The notes under the pieces are model-generated. The model had not been told where the DNA came from, did no database searches, and saw only the letters and a list, made by a program, of their open reading frames with translations. This document shows positions 7,769 to 16,525 of a DNA stretch of 64,000 nt, piece after piece. A program made the position numbers and the translations under genes. This DNA is from JBGSQR01 sp964509295 (GTDB taxonomy: Bacteria > Desulfobacterota > Desulfuromonadia > Geobacterales > Pseudopelobacteraceae). The stretch's first letter is position 1; each line of letters opens with the position of its first letter. The stretch spans positions 1-64,000 of the forward strand of contig CAZDWS010000013.1 of the NCBI GenBank assembly GCA_964509295.1, given 5' to 3'.

Positions 7769-8347
7769 ATGAAAAAATTTCTTGTCCTGGCCTGTGCAAC
7801 TACGGCCCTTACCCTCTCATCCGGTTATGCCATGGCCGACAGCATCAAAGGCAAAGTGGGCGTAACCGGTAAAATCGGCTTTCTGATTCCAGCCGACAAT
7901 GATATCGGCCCTTTTAAAAACAATACGGATGCCGGTTTTATCGGTGGCGGCGGTGTTATCTATGGCATTGATGACCATTTCGCTGCCGAAATCGACATCA
8001 CCAGAACCTCTTTCGAATCGGATTTCGGTAAATTCGGCACAACCAACCTGTCACTTGGTGGCCAGTACCGGTTCGCACTCAAACAACCACAGATTGTTCC
8101 ATACCTGGGTGCAGGCCTGGATATACTGATGAATGACGCTGATCAGGGTCGAGACGTGGATTCAACGGTAGGTATACACGGAAGCGGTGGTGTTGACTAT
8201 TTCATAACCAAAAGACTGGCGCTGACTACCGAGTTAAAAATAGTTGTTGCAGCCGATTCGGATATAACTTCTGCAGGTGGAAAAATTGGTAATTTCAATC
8301 CAAATAGTTTTTCCACAACTTTTGGAGCCAGATACTTCTTCAATTAA
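7769..8347 (+). CDS. Outer membrane beta-barrel protein
   Basis: 192 codons from the ATG at 7769; GGAG lies 6 bases upstream, whereas an in-frame ATG at 7757 has none. The signal peptide is cut after GYAMA. The mature protein alternates hydrophobic and polar residues with Gly/aromatic-rich strands, and ends in GARYFFN, a terminal aromatic signature for BAM-dependent insertion. The layout fits an eight-strand OmpA/OmpX-like barrel (outer membrane protein beta-barrel family). It is co-transcribed with the CsbD-like gene and followed by a strong terminator. Function beyond envelope integrity cannot be read from the sequence. Confidence 0.8.
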   Translation: MKKFLVLACATTALTLSSGYAMADSIKGKVGVTGKIGFLIPADNDIGPFKNNTDAGFIGGGGVIYGIDDHFAAEIDITRTSFESDFGKFGTTNLSLGGQYRFALKQPQIVPYLGAGLDILMNDADQGRDVDSTVGIHGSGGVDYFITKRLALTTELKIVVAADSDITSAGGKIGNFNPNSFSTTFGARYFFN

Positions 8348-8393
8348 CAAACAGCTCATTACAAAACGATGAGATGCCGAAATGAACAACAAG

Positions 8394-8416
8394 ACCCGCT
8401 TCGGCGGGTTTTTTTG
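8394..8416 (+). terminator. Rho-independent terminator
   Basis: ACCCGC-TTCG-GCGGGT followed by a run of seven T. It closes the CsbD/beta-barrel unit. Confidence 0.9.
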
Positions 8417-8460
8417 ATTCTAAAAACCAAAAGACATTACCAAAACTAAGGAGTAAGTCT

Positions 8461-9084
8461 ATGAATTGCAGAACTATCAAATCATATTTGGCACCGTTTG
8501 CCATACTGCTGACCTTAACCTGCCTGATGGCGGCTCTGGGTTGCGCCCGTTACACGCGTGATGTGAATACGATCTACGAACCGGCTGCGTCTGTCAAAGG
8601 CGGCAGCGGAGATGTTTACATTGTTATTCCAGCAAACCGCCAGACCAGTTCGCCCGGTGTCAAATGGGTACTTGGAACGGTCAAGAATGATGATAACAAA
8701 AAGATCGACGAGATCACCAGCCCCAGATCACCTGAAGAAATTATTCAGGAAGCGTTCAACCTGGAATTTAGAAAGGCCGGATACAACGTCATACTTGCTA
8801 CCAAAATTCCCGTTGATGCGAAAAGGGCAATTGATCTGACAAAAACAGATATCGAGCTGGATCAGATCACGGATATTGCCGATCTGATTGCAAAATGCAG
8901 GGTATTTGTTGCTGCGGATATTTACCTGAACGGCAAGATGGTTAAAAGATTTCAGTACGAATCCAAATCATCCAAAACCGACATCAAGGACCGGGACATG
9001 CTGGCCAGAGTTGTGCTGGAAGATGCAATGCATTCGGTCATGCTGAAAGCCATGCCGGAATTGAATGAACTATTTAAAAAGTAA
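8461..9084 (+). CDS. Putative lipoprotein (YajG-like size and layout)
   Basis: 207 codons, ATG preceded by AAGGAGTAAGTCT. The signal peptide ends in lipobox MAALGC, so it is a membrane-anchored lipoprotein. The mature part reads GDVYIVIPANRQTSSPGVKWVLGTVKND and carries a central LxxEFRKAGYNV segment, resembling YajG-type lipoproteins in layout (paired beta strands with a helix; an assembly or secretin-like accessory fold). I cannot confirm the family. It has no strong promoter of its own in the 45 bases after the upstream terminator, so it may depend on read-through. Confidence 0.65.
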   Translation: MNCRTIKSYLAPFAILLTLTCLMAALGCARYTRDVNTIYEPAASVKGGSGDVYIVIPANRQTSSPGVKWVLGTVKNDDNKKIDEITSPRSPEEIIQEAFNLEFRKAGYNVILATKIPVDAKRAIDLTKTDIELDQITDIADLIAKCRVFVAADIYLNGKMVKRFQYESKSSKTDIKDRDMLARVVLEDAMHSVMLKAMPELNELFKK

Positions 9085-9104
9085 ACCTATGAAAAACCGT
9101 TTAT

Positions 9105-9256
9105 CACGCAAAGCCGCAAAGAACGCTAAGAAAAAACTGAAACATATCAATAAATGATTCACCTGTTTGGTGGTTAATTATTGATTATAAAAAGTTGACT
9201 TTCTTTGCGTCTCGCCTAGAGGCGCCTACTTTTGGTTGCGTCTTTGCGTGAGACGA
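9105..9256. repeat. Intergenic inverted repeat, GCAAAG type
   Basis: Left arm around 9107-9131 (CGCAAAGCCGCAAAGAACGC) and right arm around 9196-9256, whose complement gives the same CGCAAAG words. The right arm includes GCGCCTACTTTTGGTTGCG, closely related to the arm of the 24731-24780 palindrome. It is probably a small non-coding repeat family scattered in this genome. Confidence 0.6.
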
Positions 9257-9271
9257 TTTGCCGATGTTGGT

Positions 9272-10651
9272 TTAAAGATTCTTGCAGGAGCCTCTTTTTT
9301 TTCGCTTATGCCCCTTAAACTCTTCCTCCCAGACCGTGTCGGCAATTTCACCGTAGGATGCGGAATATTCATCCATCTGGTCCGCCAGACCGACGAAAAT
9401 TTCATCCGCTCCGGCATGGGTAGGATATGCGCCTTCAGAAGCGAACAATTCACGTCCGGCTTCTGGATGATCAATCAGCATGCATGGTCGCAGCAGGTTG
9501 TCATGCGCACCCTGCTTTGCACGAATCTTCGTAAAAAACTGGGAGGCAAGGGCTTCGTGAATCGTTGTCCGCCTGATGTTATCCACCGCAAAATGACAGA
9601 AGACGCAAGGCTCGATATCCCCGTTGGCATTAATGTGAAAATACTTGCGACCACCGGCCAGGCACCCGGAGATCATGGGACCGTCATTCCAGAAATCAAT
9701 AAACAGCATCGGTTTAGTGGCACGATAACCGGCTACAGTCCGGCGTAATCCATCACGTTGTTCCGGAGTCGGCATCAGATTTGGATCAGGCTTGCGTCCC
9801 ACCGGCACATAGGAAAAGAGCCACATGGCAAAAACGCCCTTTTCCAGCAGCATATCGATGTAATTGCCATTGGTAATGATATGGGCGTTATTACGGGAAT
9901 GGGTAAATGAACCGCAGAAGGAAAGTCCACCGGCCTTGAGCAGGTCCATGGCATGCATAACCTTTTTGAAATGCCCTGCCCCGCGACGATCGTCCGTCTC
10001 TTTTTCATACCCTTCCAGCGAAAATGCGGGCATGACATTTCCAACTTCGGTCAGCTTTTCCACCATTTCTTCGTCAATCAATCCACCATGGGTAAACACC
10101 AGAAAAGCCATATCACTATGCTTTTTGAAAATATCGAAAATCCCCTTCATATAAAACGGTTCTCCACCAGAGATAACCGCAAAATAGACCCCCATCTCCT
10201 TCATCTGAGTCAGGACAGAATCGACCTCATCCAGTGAAAGTTCCAGGGACTTGTCATAATCGCCGGCATAGCAGCCGTAACAGTTCAGATTGCAGCGCAT
10301 GGTGGGGCTGATCACAACCGTGGAGGGAGGATAATAGCCGTGTTTGTCGCTCCACTCCTTGCGCTGATTGGTGCCGTTCAGCAGATGGTTGATCAGCAGA
10401 TTGCTGATCCATTTATCCCGTTGGTTGGGGTGCAAATCGCGAAGAATCCGGCGGGGAAATTCGATGCTGGGGTGCTTTTCACGGATAAGCCCGCGAATCC
10501 AGCGGATACGGTCTTTATAATAATCCTTCCTGGCCATCATCTCCAGCAACTGGGTCATGCGGATCAGTGATTCATCCGACGAATTTGTCGCCAGTGACAA
10601 CAGGTAGGAAAGCACTTTTTCTTTTGTGTAGTTTTTGAGGGTATTTATCAT
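9272..10651 (-). CDS. Radical SAM protein with SPASM-like C-terminus
   Basis: 459 codons. An N-terminal helical region of about 110 residues precedes the radical SAM barrel, whose 4Fe-4S motif is CNLNCYGC (CxxxCxxC) near residues 119-126, followed by the SAM-binding SGGEP. A later GDIEPCVFCHF segment supplies extra cysteines like a SPASM/auxiliary cluster. Proteins of this kind perform radical chemistry on lipids, peptides or sugars, and the substrate here is unknown. It is the last gene of a minus-strand cluster that begins with an acyl-ligase fusion at 18996. The methyltransferase gene lies 20 bases upstream, so both probably act on the same product. Superficial resemblance to HpnH-type hopanoid enzymes exists, but no other hopanoid gene is present. 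Confidence 0.85.
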   Translation of the reverse strand: MINTLKNYTKEKVLSYLLSLATNSSDESLIRMTQLLEMMARKDYYKDRIRWIRGLIREKHPSIEFPRRILRDLHPNQRDKWISNLLINHLLNGTNQRKEWSDKHGYYPPSTVVISPTMRCNLNCYGCYAGDYDKSLELSLDEVDSVLTQMKEMGVYFAVISGGEPFYMKGIFDIFKKHSDMAFLVFTHGGLIDEEMVEKLTEVGNVMPAFSLEGYEKETDDRRGAGHFKKVMHAMDLLKAGGLSFCGSFTHSRNNAHIITNGNYIDMLLEKGVFAMWLFSYVPVGRKPDPNLMPTPEQRDGLRRTVAGYRATKPMLFIDFWNDGPMISGCLAGGRKYFHINANGDIEPCVFCHFAVDNIRRTTIHEALASQFFTKIRAKQGAHDNLLRPCMLIDHPEAGRELFASEGAYPTHAGADEIFVGLADQMDEYSASYGEIADTVWEEEFKGHKRKKRGSCKNL

Positions 10652-10671
10652 CAGCTAAAATCCTTTGTTTT

Positions 10672-11433
10672 TTAAGTAATTGCCTGCTTTCGACAAACCA
10701 GCACAATTTCATCAACTCCGTCAGCGTCGATCATGCCTTCAACAAATTTCAATTTCTTCTGGAATCTCATTCCTATGGGCAGAAGCACTTTGTTGTACCA
10801 CCACATGGCCTCACTCCTGCGATGTTTAAGCCACCACATACTGAAATCCAGCAGACGCGGATTGTTGGATTGCATCCCGAAGGCGGCGCTTTTTTCCAGC
10901 ACCAGATTGTTGGCTGCCAGCAGAGTCAGCAGATCTGCGGGGTCATACCTGCGTATATGTCCAACCAGCTCGTCAAAACCGGTCCAGAGCCGGGCATGAA
11001 TGGGAACTGAAAAGACCAGCAAACCACCATCCTTGAGTACACGGCTGACCTCGCTGAAAACACGCCGGTCATCCTCCACATGCTCGATTACATCAAAAGC
11101 ACAAACTAGTTCAAATTCCTTGTTTTTAAATGGTAAATCAATAATTTCAGCGGAGACGGCATTACCACCGCCGGCTGTCAGCCGCTGGATCACCGGCTTG
11201 CTGATATCCACGAAACAGGTGCCGGAAATCGGCAGGCGGGGGCGCAATCCCGGCCCTATTTCCAGCCTGGCTTGTAAAACCGGCAGCAACTCTGCAATCA
11301 GCGGCCAGGTATTAAACTGATCGGCACTTTCAAGATGGGACTCGGACCAGAGGGCATCATAAAAATCCCGGTTTACTGCTTTGCTGTCCAACTTCTTCCG
11401 GCATTCTGCAATGCTTACTGTATGGGTGTTCAT
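10672..11433 (-). CDS. SAM-dependent methyltransferase, class I
   Basis: 253 codons from the ATG at 11433 (MNTHTVSIAECR), with GAGG nine bases upstream; an in-frame start at 11478 lies deeper in the upstream gene. The Rossmann methyltransferase fold is shown by motif I LEIGPGLRPR, the acidic region CAFDVIEHVEDD and the strand LLVFSVP, as in UbiE/Methyltransf_11 proteins. The gene start overlaps the end of the B12-binding radical SAM gene by 77 bases, so the two are translationally linked. Its substrate is likely a lipid or polyketide-like intermediate of the cluster, an inference from neighbours only. Confidence 0.85.
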   Translation of the reverse strand: MNTHTVSIAECRKKLDSKAVNRDFYDALWSESHLESADQFNTWPLIAELLPVLQARLEIGPGLRPRLPISGTCFVDISKPVIQRLTAGGGNAVSAEIIDLPFKNKEFELVCAFDVIEHVEDDRRVFSEVSRVLKDGGLLVFSVPIHARLWTGFDELVGHIRRYDPADLLTLLAANNLVLEKSAAFGMQSNNPRLLDFSMWWLKHRRSEAMWWYNKVLLPIGMRFQKKLKFVEGMIDADGVDEIVLVCRKQAIT

Positions 11434-12790
11434 GGCCATTTCCCTCTTGAGGTGACAGGTAAGATAATTCATCCGCATCTGATACTTTCAAACGATCATT
11501 CGGCCCCTTACGAAGGATGTTATAAGCCAGATTCATAAAACGGCGTCCCGGGTTATTCCAGACTCTTGAAATAACTGCAGGCCAGGTATAGGCTGCCTTA
11601 CGCGTCTCCAGCCACCCACGATAAAGCTGTTCCGGAGACATGAGTTTCGGGCGAAAAACCACTTCGCCATGATTGTAACGGCTCCAATCCTTATGCAGCA
11701 ATCGCCCTTCCTGCTCAAACTGCTGGTAAAGGCCGGTCCCCGGATAAGGTGTCAGCAGGTTAAAAGTCGGTACACTGGCAGCGCATTCTTCCACAAAACG
11801 GAGCGTTTTTTCAAAGATGCTCTGATCGTGGTCGTCAAAACCAAAGATGATCGAGGTTTCCAGAATAATTCCCGCATCCCTGACCCGCTTCATAAGTTCG
11901 CCCTGTGGGGTCTGCCCGGCTGTTTTGGCCAGTTTGGAAAACGGACCGGTCACGGACTCGATACCGACAAAAAGGCCGACACAGCCGGAATCGGCAACCA
12001 GTTTCAGCAGTTCCCTGTCCTCTGCGAAACGTAGGCTCGTCTGAGAGGCCCAGCGAATACCCATCTCTGCCATCCCTTTCAGAATTGGCCGTGCCTTTGC
12101 CGGATCTCCCAGAAAATTATCATCCAGAAAAATGACCAGTTTTTTAGGAAAAGAAGCTATTTCACTCAGAATGTCCGCCGCATCACGATACCGGAAACGG
12201 TTTCCGAAATACTGGGTCACGGTACAGAAAGAGCAGTCGTAAGGGCAGCCACGGCTGGCCTGGATCGTCTGGGTAGTCAGGTAGCGTTTGCCATCCAGTA
12301 TTTCCCGGCGCGACCAGGGGGCGGTCAATTTGTCGTCCTCTGTAATCGGCGCACGATAAATCTTTCCCAGCCTGTTGCCCAGATAATCGTCCAGCAGTCC
12401 TGACCAGACAGCATCAGCCTCCCCTACTACAACTGCATCCGCATGGGTCAAAGCCTCTTCCGGCAGAACAGTAGGATGCATGCCGCCCATAACAACCGGC
12501 ACACCTTCACTCCTGAACTGATCGGCAATTTCATAAGCGTGCGTTGCCTGATGGGTCATGGCGGTAATTCCGACCAGGTCGAAATCTTTGCCGTTTGGAA
12601 TCCGGTCCTGGCTCTCATCCACCAGGGTGACCGTCCAGTTGGCAGGCGTCAGTGCCGCCACCTGCAAAAGTGATAAAGATGGAATCTGAAAATATTTGGC
12701 CCAGCCGATCTTGTGGGTCGCCGGATAAATCAGCAGCAGACGTGGCTTGGAGGATTTAATGTATGGATGGTTTGACGCTTTTGCGGTCAT
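11357..12790 (-). CDS. B12-binding domain radical SAM enzyme
   Basis: 477 codons. The N-terminal half is a cobalamin-binding Rossmann domain (GMHPTVLPEEAL, VVVGEADAVW), then a radical SAM barrel with CPYDCSFC near residue 190 and a DUF4070-like tail (YNHGEVVFRPKLMSPEQLYRGW). Members include HpnP and HpnR, which methylate unactivated carbons of hopanoids, and the same class modifies other lipids and natural products. The downstream methyltransferase overlaps its end, and the next gene upstream is MlaA after a 208-base gap filled with repeats. The C-terminal 30 residues (HEHPYSKHCRMPEE) are not family-typical. Confidence 0.88.
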   Translation of the reverse strand: MTAKASNHPYIKSSKPRLLLIYPATHKIGWAKYFQIPSLSLLQVAALTPANWTVTLVDESQDRIPNGKDFDLVGITAMTHQATHAYEIADQFRSEGVPVVMGGMHPTVLPEEALTHADAVVVGEADAVWSGLLDDYLGNRLGKIYRAPITEDDKLTAPWSRREILDGKRYLTTQTIQASRGCPYDCSFCTVTQYFGNRFRYRDAADILSEIASFPKKLVIFLDDNFLGDPAKARPILKGMAEMGIRWASQTSLRFAEDRELLKLVADSGCVGLFVGIESVTGPFSKLAKTAGQTPQGELMKRVRDAGIILETSIIFGFDDHDQSIFEKTLRFVEECAASVPTFNLLTPYPGTGLYQQFEQEGRLLHKDWSRYNHGEVVFRPKLMSPEQLYRGWLETRKAAYTWPAVISRVWNNPGRRFMNLAYNILRKGPNDRLKVSDADELSYLSPQEGNGHEHPYSKHCRMPEEVGQQSSKPGFL

Positions 12791-12864
12791 GTGTATATCC
12801 TTTACGGTTTGTCAGGACAGTAATTTGGGTAAAATTAAATCTCCCACTAGAGCTTAAATTGTAT

Positions 12865-12970
12865 CCCCTCTCCCTCTGGGAGAGGGTTAGGGTGAGGGGA
12901 AAAATGTTGATTTAGAATCAGAAATCGCCCTCATCCGACCTTCGGCCACCTTCTCCCACAGGGAGAAGGA
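12865..12970. repeat. Paired intergenic hairpin repeats
   Basis: Two hairpins, CCCTCTCCC-TCT-GGGAGAGGG (12866-12886) and CCTTCTCCC-ACA-GGGAGAAGG (12950-12970), are joined by a segment with GGCCGAAGGTCGGATGAGGG on the minus strand. The same family recurs at 58163-58231 in opposite orientation. It fills the gap between the MlaA and B12-radical-SAM genes, so it may attenuate or stabilise the transcript. Confidence 0.7.
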
Positions 12971-12998
12971 TTGAGCATGACATTAATCCTACCCAGGT

Positions 12999-13802
12999 TT
13001 ATTTCACAGGTTCGACCACTTCCACCGGCAACGGTTTTCCGGTCTCAATTTCACGTTTCTGGTGATAGATAAACCGGACCATATAGTACTCGAACGGATG
13101 ACCACTCTCGTAATAACGGAAACTCTGCTGATGCCTTGTATCAATAAAATCAAGGGTAGTTACTGCCGTACCGATGGCAAAACTGTGACCAGTGCTTCCG
13201 AATGGATCAATAGCAGAATAGATCCCGTAATAAATGCCGTTGTCCACTATCAGCCCACCCGCATCCCGCACAGATGAAGGTCCGAAAATCGGCAGCACAA
13301 GATAAGGCCCCGATTCCATACCCCAGTACCCCAGAGTTTTGCCGAAATCCTGTTCCTGACGTTCCAGACCGAAACTGGTGGCCGGATCAAAGAGACCGCC
13401 CAGGCCGACGGTACTGTTGGTTACGAACCTCCCCAGCGTTGTCAGGGATTCAACCCCTTTCAACTGAAACATACTGTTGGTAAGGTTTTTGACCTCCCTG
13501 ATGTTGTTATAAAAGCTGGAAACCCGGTCCTGTAGAAAGTTGGGGGTGACATACTCGTAACTGTTCACCACCGGCAAAAACAGGTATTTGTCGAAGTAGA
13601 AATTGAAGCGATACATATTGCGGTTAAATCCTTCCCAGGGATCGGCTACTTCGGCGAAACGCTGGTCACGGAATTCACTGATGGTATGCTTCGGCGGAAC
13701 TTCGGCTTCGTCATTGGTCCTGACTGTGGCACATCCGCAAAAGGAAAGTGTCAGTATCATTGCAAACAGAGTCGAATTAATGCGGTTTCTGTAATTTTTC
13801 AT
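12999..13802 (-). CDS. mlaA: MlaA (VacJ) family outer membrane lipoprotein
   Basis: 267 codons. The signal peptide ends in LSFCGC (lipidated C24). The mature protein carries the MlaA hallmark DPWEGFNRNMYRFN, the central GLGGLFDPAT and GPYLVLPIFGPSSVRDAGG. MlaA sits as a ring in the outer membrane inner leaflet and passes mislocalised phospholipids to the periplasmic MlaC carrier and the MlaFEDB transporter for retrograde transport. The other Mla genes are not in this window. Its placement ten bases after a periplasmic hydrolase gene, inside an acyl-ligase/MFS cluster, suggests lipid turnover in the outer membrane is coupled to the enzymes of this locus. Confidence 0.92.
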   Translation of the reverse strand: MKNYRNRINSTLFAMILTLSFCGCATVRTNDEAEVPPKHTISEFRDQRFAEVADPWEGFNRNMYRFNFYFDKYLFLPVVNSYEYVTPNFLQDRVSSFYNNIREVKNLTNSMFQLKGVESLTTLGRFVTNSTVGLGGLFDPATSFGLERQEQDFGKTLGYWGMESGPYLVLPIFGPSSVRDAGGLIVDNGIYYGIYSAIDPFGSTGHSFAIGTAVTTLDFIDTRHQQSFRYYESGHPFEYYMVRFIYHQKREIETGKPLPVEVVEPVK

Positions 13803-13812
13803 AACTTCACCC

Positions 13813-15090
13813 TCACTGTTTTTTAAAGAAATTAACCATGTAAGCCACGTTTTCCAGGTAGGTAATATTGCCCAAATGGCCGCCGCGCGGGTAAATCTTT
13901 GCCCTGTCGCCGAACAGTTTACGCAAGTAATCCAGTTCCGCTTTAGTCAGGATAAAATCATTTTCGTTGGTGATCATGCCGAACTTTGTGGATGACTTAA
14001 GATATCCTTCAATACTCCTGAGGCTTTCAGATTCTATCAGGGCCTGTTTGGTAAGACCTGGACGCTGCTTAAGGAAATGCGGGTAAAAGTATTCATTGAA
14101 ATAATCGAAAAAACTCAGATGGGTGGAGACCAGAAAATAGTCAAAAATGGAATCTGTCGGGCTCAGCACCCTGTTCTTGGGAACAACGTAACCGCTGTTC
14201 GTCATGACATCGGAGGAAAAGATCATACCGGCCAGACCGATGCGATAGGAAACGCCGATCAATCCGGCAGTTTCCGCTTTGGAGAAGAGTTTTTCAGCGT
14301 AAATAGAATACAGGAAATCATCATTGATGGAGACAAAACCGCCATAACGGTAATACTCGCTGAATTTTGACAATGATTTATTGAAAAACACACCCTGTTT
14401 TTTTGAGCCGCCCGGGATCTGCCTGAACAGTTCTTCGATCCTGGTAGCCGAACTATAAAGACTGACCGGCGGATTAATCATCAGTACTTTGCGAAAGTTG
14501 AAAACCTTGCGTTCCTCGTCCAGTTTGGACACAAAAGCCGACTGGATTGCTCCCAGACTGTAACCGCCAACATGAAATTCCGACACTTCAATATCATCGG
14601 AAACCATCTTCCAGGCGTATTCCATGGCGCGATACAGATCAGCGGAGTCCTCAACCAGATCGCCGGGCACATGACTGGTGGAGGCAGAAACAATAAAATT
14701 GGAGCTGGTTGGCGACGGCAGTGTAATAACATGAAAACCGGCCTGATAAAGGGCCTTCGTCATAACCACAAGCTTATCGGTTCGCTCATTGGAACCGGCG
14801 CCACCGATCAGAAAGACCAGCGGCGCTTTCTGTTTCTGATAAGCAAGAATGCAGCGCAACCCCTTATCGTAAAAGAATATGGGCGGTTTTTCACGATCAG
14901 GGAACACATCCACAACCAGTTTCCGTACGTTAATATGGGCCGGCAGATCGGGCATCAACTCCGGTGGAGTTCCGATAATAGAGGCTTCGTAGGAGCCGGG
15001 TATGGGATAGCCGTAACCTTCGTCCGCCGCATTACTTGACAGAGGGGACAGAAGCATGCAGGCAATCAGCAGCAGTTTTAAATACGTCAT
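13813..15090 (-). CDS. Periplasmic alpha/beta hydrolase
   Basis: 425 codons with a cleavable signal peptide (MTYLKLLLIACMLLSPLSSNAA). The alpha/beta hydrolase fold is indicated by FLIGGAGSN, the nucleophile elbow GGYSLGA (GxSxG), a late acidic turn TNENDFIL and a candidate catalytic histidine in RGGHLGN. It lies directly upstream of mlaA (10-base gap), so the two are co-translated from one message and both act in the periplasm or outer membrane. Together with the PlsC and acyl-ligase fusion further upstream this suggests a lipase or esterase on an exported lipid. Substrate unproven. Confidence 0.7.
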   Translation of the reverse strand: MTYLKLLLIACMLLSPLSSNAADEGYGYPIPGSYEASIIGTPPELMPDLPAHINVRKLVVDVFPDREKPPIFFYDKGLRCILAYQKQKAPLVFLIGGAGSNERTDKLVVMTKALYQAGFHVITLPSPTSSNFIVSASTSHVPGDLVEDSADLYRAMEYAWKMVSDDIEVSEFHVGGYSLGAIQSAFVSKLDEERKVFNFRKVLMINPPVSLYSSATRIEELFRQIPGGSKKQGVFFNKSLSKFSEYYRYGGFVSINDDFLYSIYAEKLFSKAETAGLIGVSYRIGLAGMIFSSDVMTNSGYVVPKNRVLSPTDSIFDYFLVSTHLSFFDYFNEYFYPHFLKQRPGLTKQALIESESLRSIEGYLKSSTKFGMITNENDFILTKAELDYLRKLFGDRAKIYPRGGHLGNITYLENVAYMVNFFKKQ

Positions 15091-15109
15091 TTAGATGACT
15101 CCTTTGTTA

Positions 15110-15132
15110 CCCCCTCCCCTTGCGGGAGGGGG
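15110..15132. repeat. Intergenic hairpin
   Basis: CCCCCTCCC, five-base loop, GGGAGGGGG in the 118-base gap between the MFS and hydrolase genes. It belongs to the C/G-rich hairpins found between genes of this cluster. Confidence 0.6.
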
Positions 15133-15208
15133 CAGGGGGTGGGGGAAGCTGTTATGTATGACTAATTTTCAATGGAACTTGGAATAAGTAATCAGCTTCA
15201 CCCACCCC

Positions 15209-16525
15209 TTAATCCCCTCCCGTCCAGGGAGTGGAGACACGTTCCATATCCTTCACCACATATCTGCTACAGACAAAACAGAAGATTCCGGCCAGCACCA
15301 TGGCAAACGGAGTTACCAGAAGGGCACTGCGCAACCCCCACTGATCAGACAGCCAGCCCAGAATAGACGGTGAAACCGCATCACCCAGGGCATGAATAAA
15401 GAAGATATTGACGGCAAAAGCCATGGCCCGGACAGCGGGATTGCTGACGTTGATAATGACCGTATTAAGCGGACCGGTATTCAGAAAGAGAAAGAACTCG
15501 GCAATAAAAATAGCTGTCATACAGCCAGTAAGACCTGGAGCCAATATGGCCCAGACGGCAAATGGTGCTCCGATCAAAAAGCCCCAGCCGGACAGCAACA
15601 GGTACCCCTTGCCGTTCTTTTTCTGCCAGTAGTCTCCCAGCCAGCCTCCGACCATGGTCCCCAGAATACCGGCTGCAACAGTAGTTGCCCCGAACATGGT
15701 ATTACCTTTAACCACATCCAGACTATGTACGCGATACAGGAAAGAAGGAATCCACTGGGCAAGCCCGCCGATGGAAAATGTCATGGCCGCCATGGCCAGG
15801 GTGTTGAAGACAAAGGAGCGGTTTCTGAACAGGTCCGTATATCGTGACACATTACTTTTCCCTTCTCCCTCTGCACCCTGCCGGGCATCAAGGAGAGGGT
15901 TGCTTTGCTTGTGCGCCGAAGCGCTACTGCGCGTAGGAGCATCCCCACCACGAGGAGGAGTTCGCAGCATAATAATCGGAATGGCCAGCAGCAGACCCGG
16001 CAGACCGACCAGCAGAAAGGCGGCATGCCAGCCAAAATTCTGTCCCAGCAGCCCACCCAGGATATAGCCAAGGGCACTACCCACCGGGATGGCCACATAA
16101 AACCAGGACAGTATGCGGCCCCGTTGTTCTTTGGGAAAATAATCAGAAATCAGACCGGGCGATACAGTACCGAAACTTGCTTCACCGACACCAACCGTGG
16201 CCCGGGCAGCCAGCAGGGTTTTAAACCCTGGGGCGTAACCGGACAGGGCCGTAGCAAGACTCCAGACTACCAGTCCGCCAGCGGCCAGTCGTGTCCTGCT
16301 CCAGTTATCGCCCAGCCAGCCAAAGAGCGGCGCCAGCAGCATATAGCTGAACATGAAGGAGCTACCTAAAAAACCTAACTGCGTATCGGAAAGGTTCCAG
16401 TCAATCTTGATCAGGGGAAACACTGCAAACAGTACCTGCCGGTCGATATAATTCAACAGGTTAACCGCCAGCAAAAGGCCCAGGGCGTACCGGCGGTAGG
16501 TTATGGATAGCGGTTTGGCGTTCAT
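15209..16525 (-). CDS. MFS transporter (spinster-like)
   Basis: 438 codons, twelve predicted membrane segments. N-terminal NLLNYIDRQVLFAVFPLIK and the loop-2/3 motif GWLGDNWSRTRL are typical of the Major Facilitator Superfamily, near the Spns/sugar-phosphate-like branch. The start ATG overlaps the stop of the acyl-ligase fusion (ATGA). LplT, an MFS lysophospholipid flippase, pairs with Aas in Enterobacteria in the same way, so a lysolipid or acyl-lipid transporter is a reasonable inference. The cytosolic loop between segments 6 and 7 contains a stretch (about 15866-15950) with low-complexity sequence that looks like an intergenic repeat inserted in frame. Confidence 0.82.
   Translation of the reverse strand: MNAKPLSITYRRYALGLLLAVNLLNYIDRQVLFAVFPLIKIDWNLSDTQLGFLGSSFMFSYMLLAPLFGWLGDNWSRTRLAAGGLVVWSLATALSGYAPGFKTLLAARATVGVGEASFGTVSPGLISDYFPKEQRGRILSWFYVAIPVGSALGYILGGLLGQNFGWHAAFLLVGLPGLLLAIPIIMLRTPPRGGDAPTRSSASAHKQSNPLLDARQGAEGEGKSNVSRYTDLFRNRSFVFNTLAMAAMTFSIGGLAQWIPSFLYRVHSLDVVKGNTMFGATTVAAGILGTMVGGWLGDYWQKKNGKGYLLLSGWGFLIGAPFAVWAILAPGLTGCMTAIFIAEFFLFLNTGPLNTVIINVSNPAVRAMAFAVNIFFIHALGDAVSPSILGWLSDQWGLRSALLVTPFAMVLAGIFCFVCSRYVVKDMERVSTPWTGGD
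15866..15950 (-). repeat. Repeat-like insert within the MFS coding sequence
   Basis: Within the loop-coding DNA, CCCTTCTCCCTCTG and GGAGAGGG form an imperfect inverted repeat around a GCCGGGC centre, followed by a CGAAGCGCTACTGCGCG segment. This composition matches intergenic repeats elsewhere in the window more than family-conserved MFS sequence. The encoded part is RSSASAHKQSNPLLDARQGA. Reading frame is preserved. Confidence 0.45.

Noticed and set aside
9107..9131. GCAAAGC word as a possible second GEMM riboswitch
   Set aside because: The rest of the aptamer (GNRA stem, GGGGTTACC end) is missing; it belongs to an inverted repeat.
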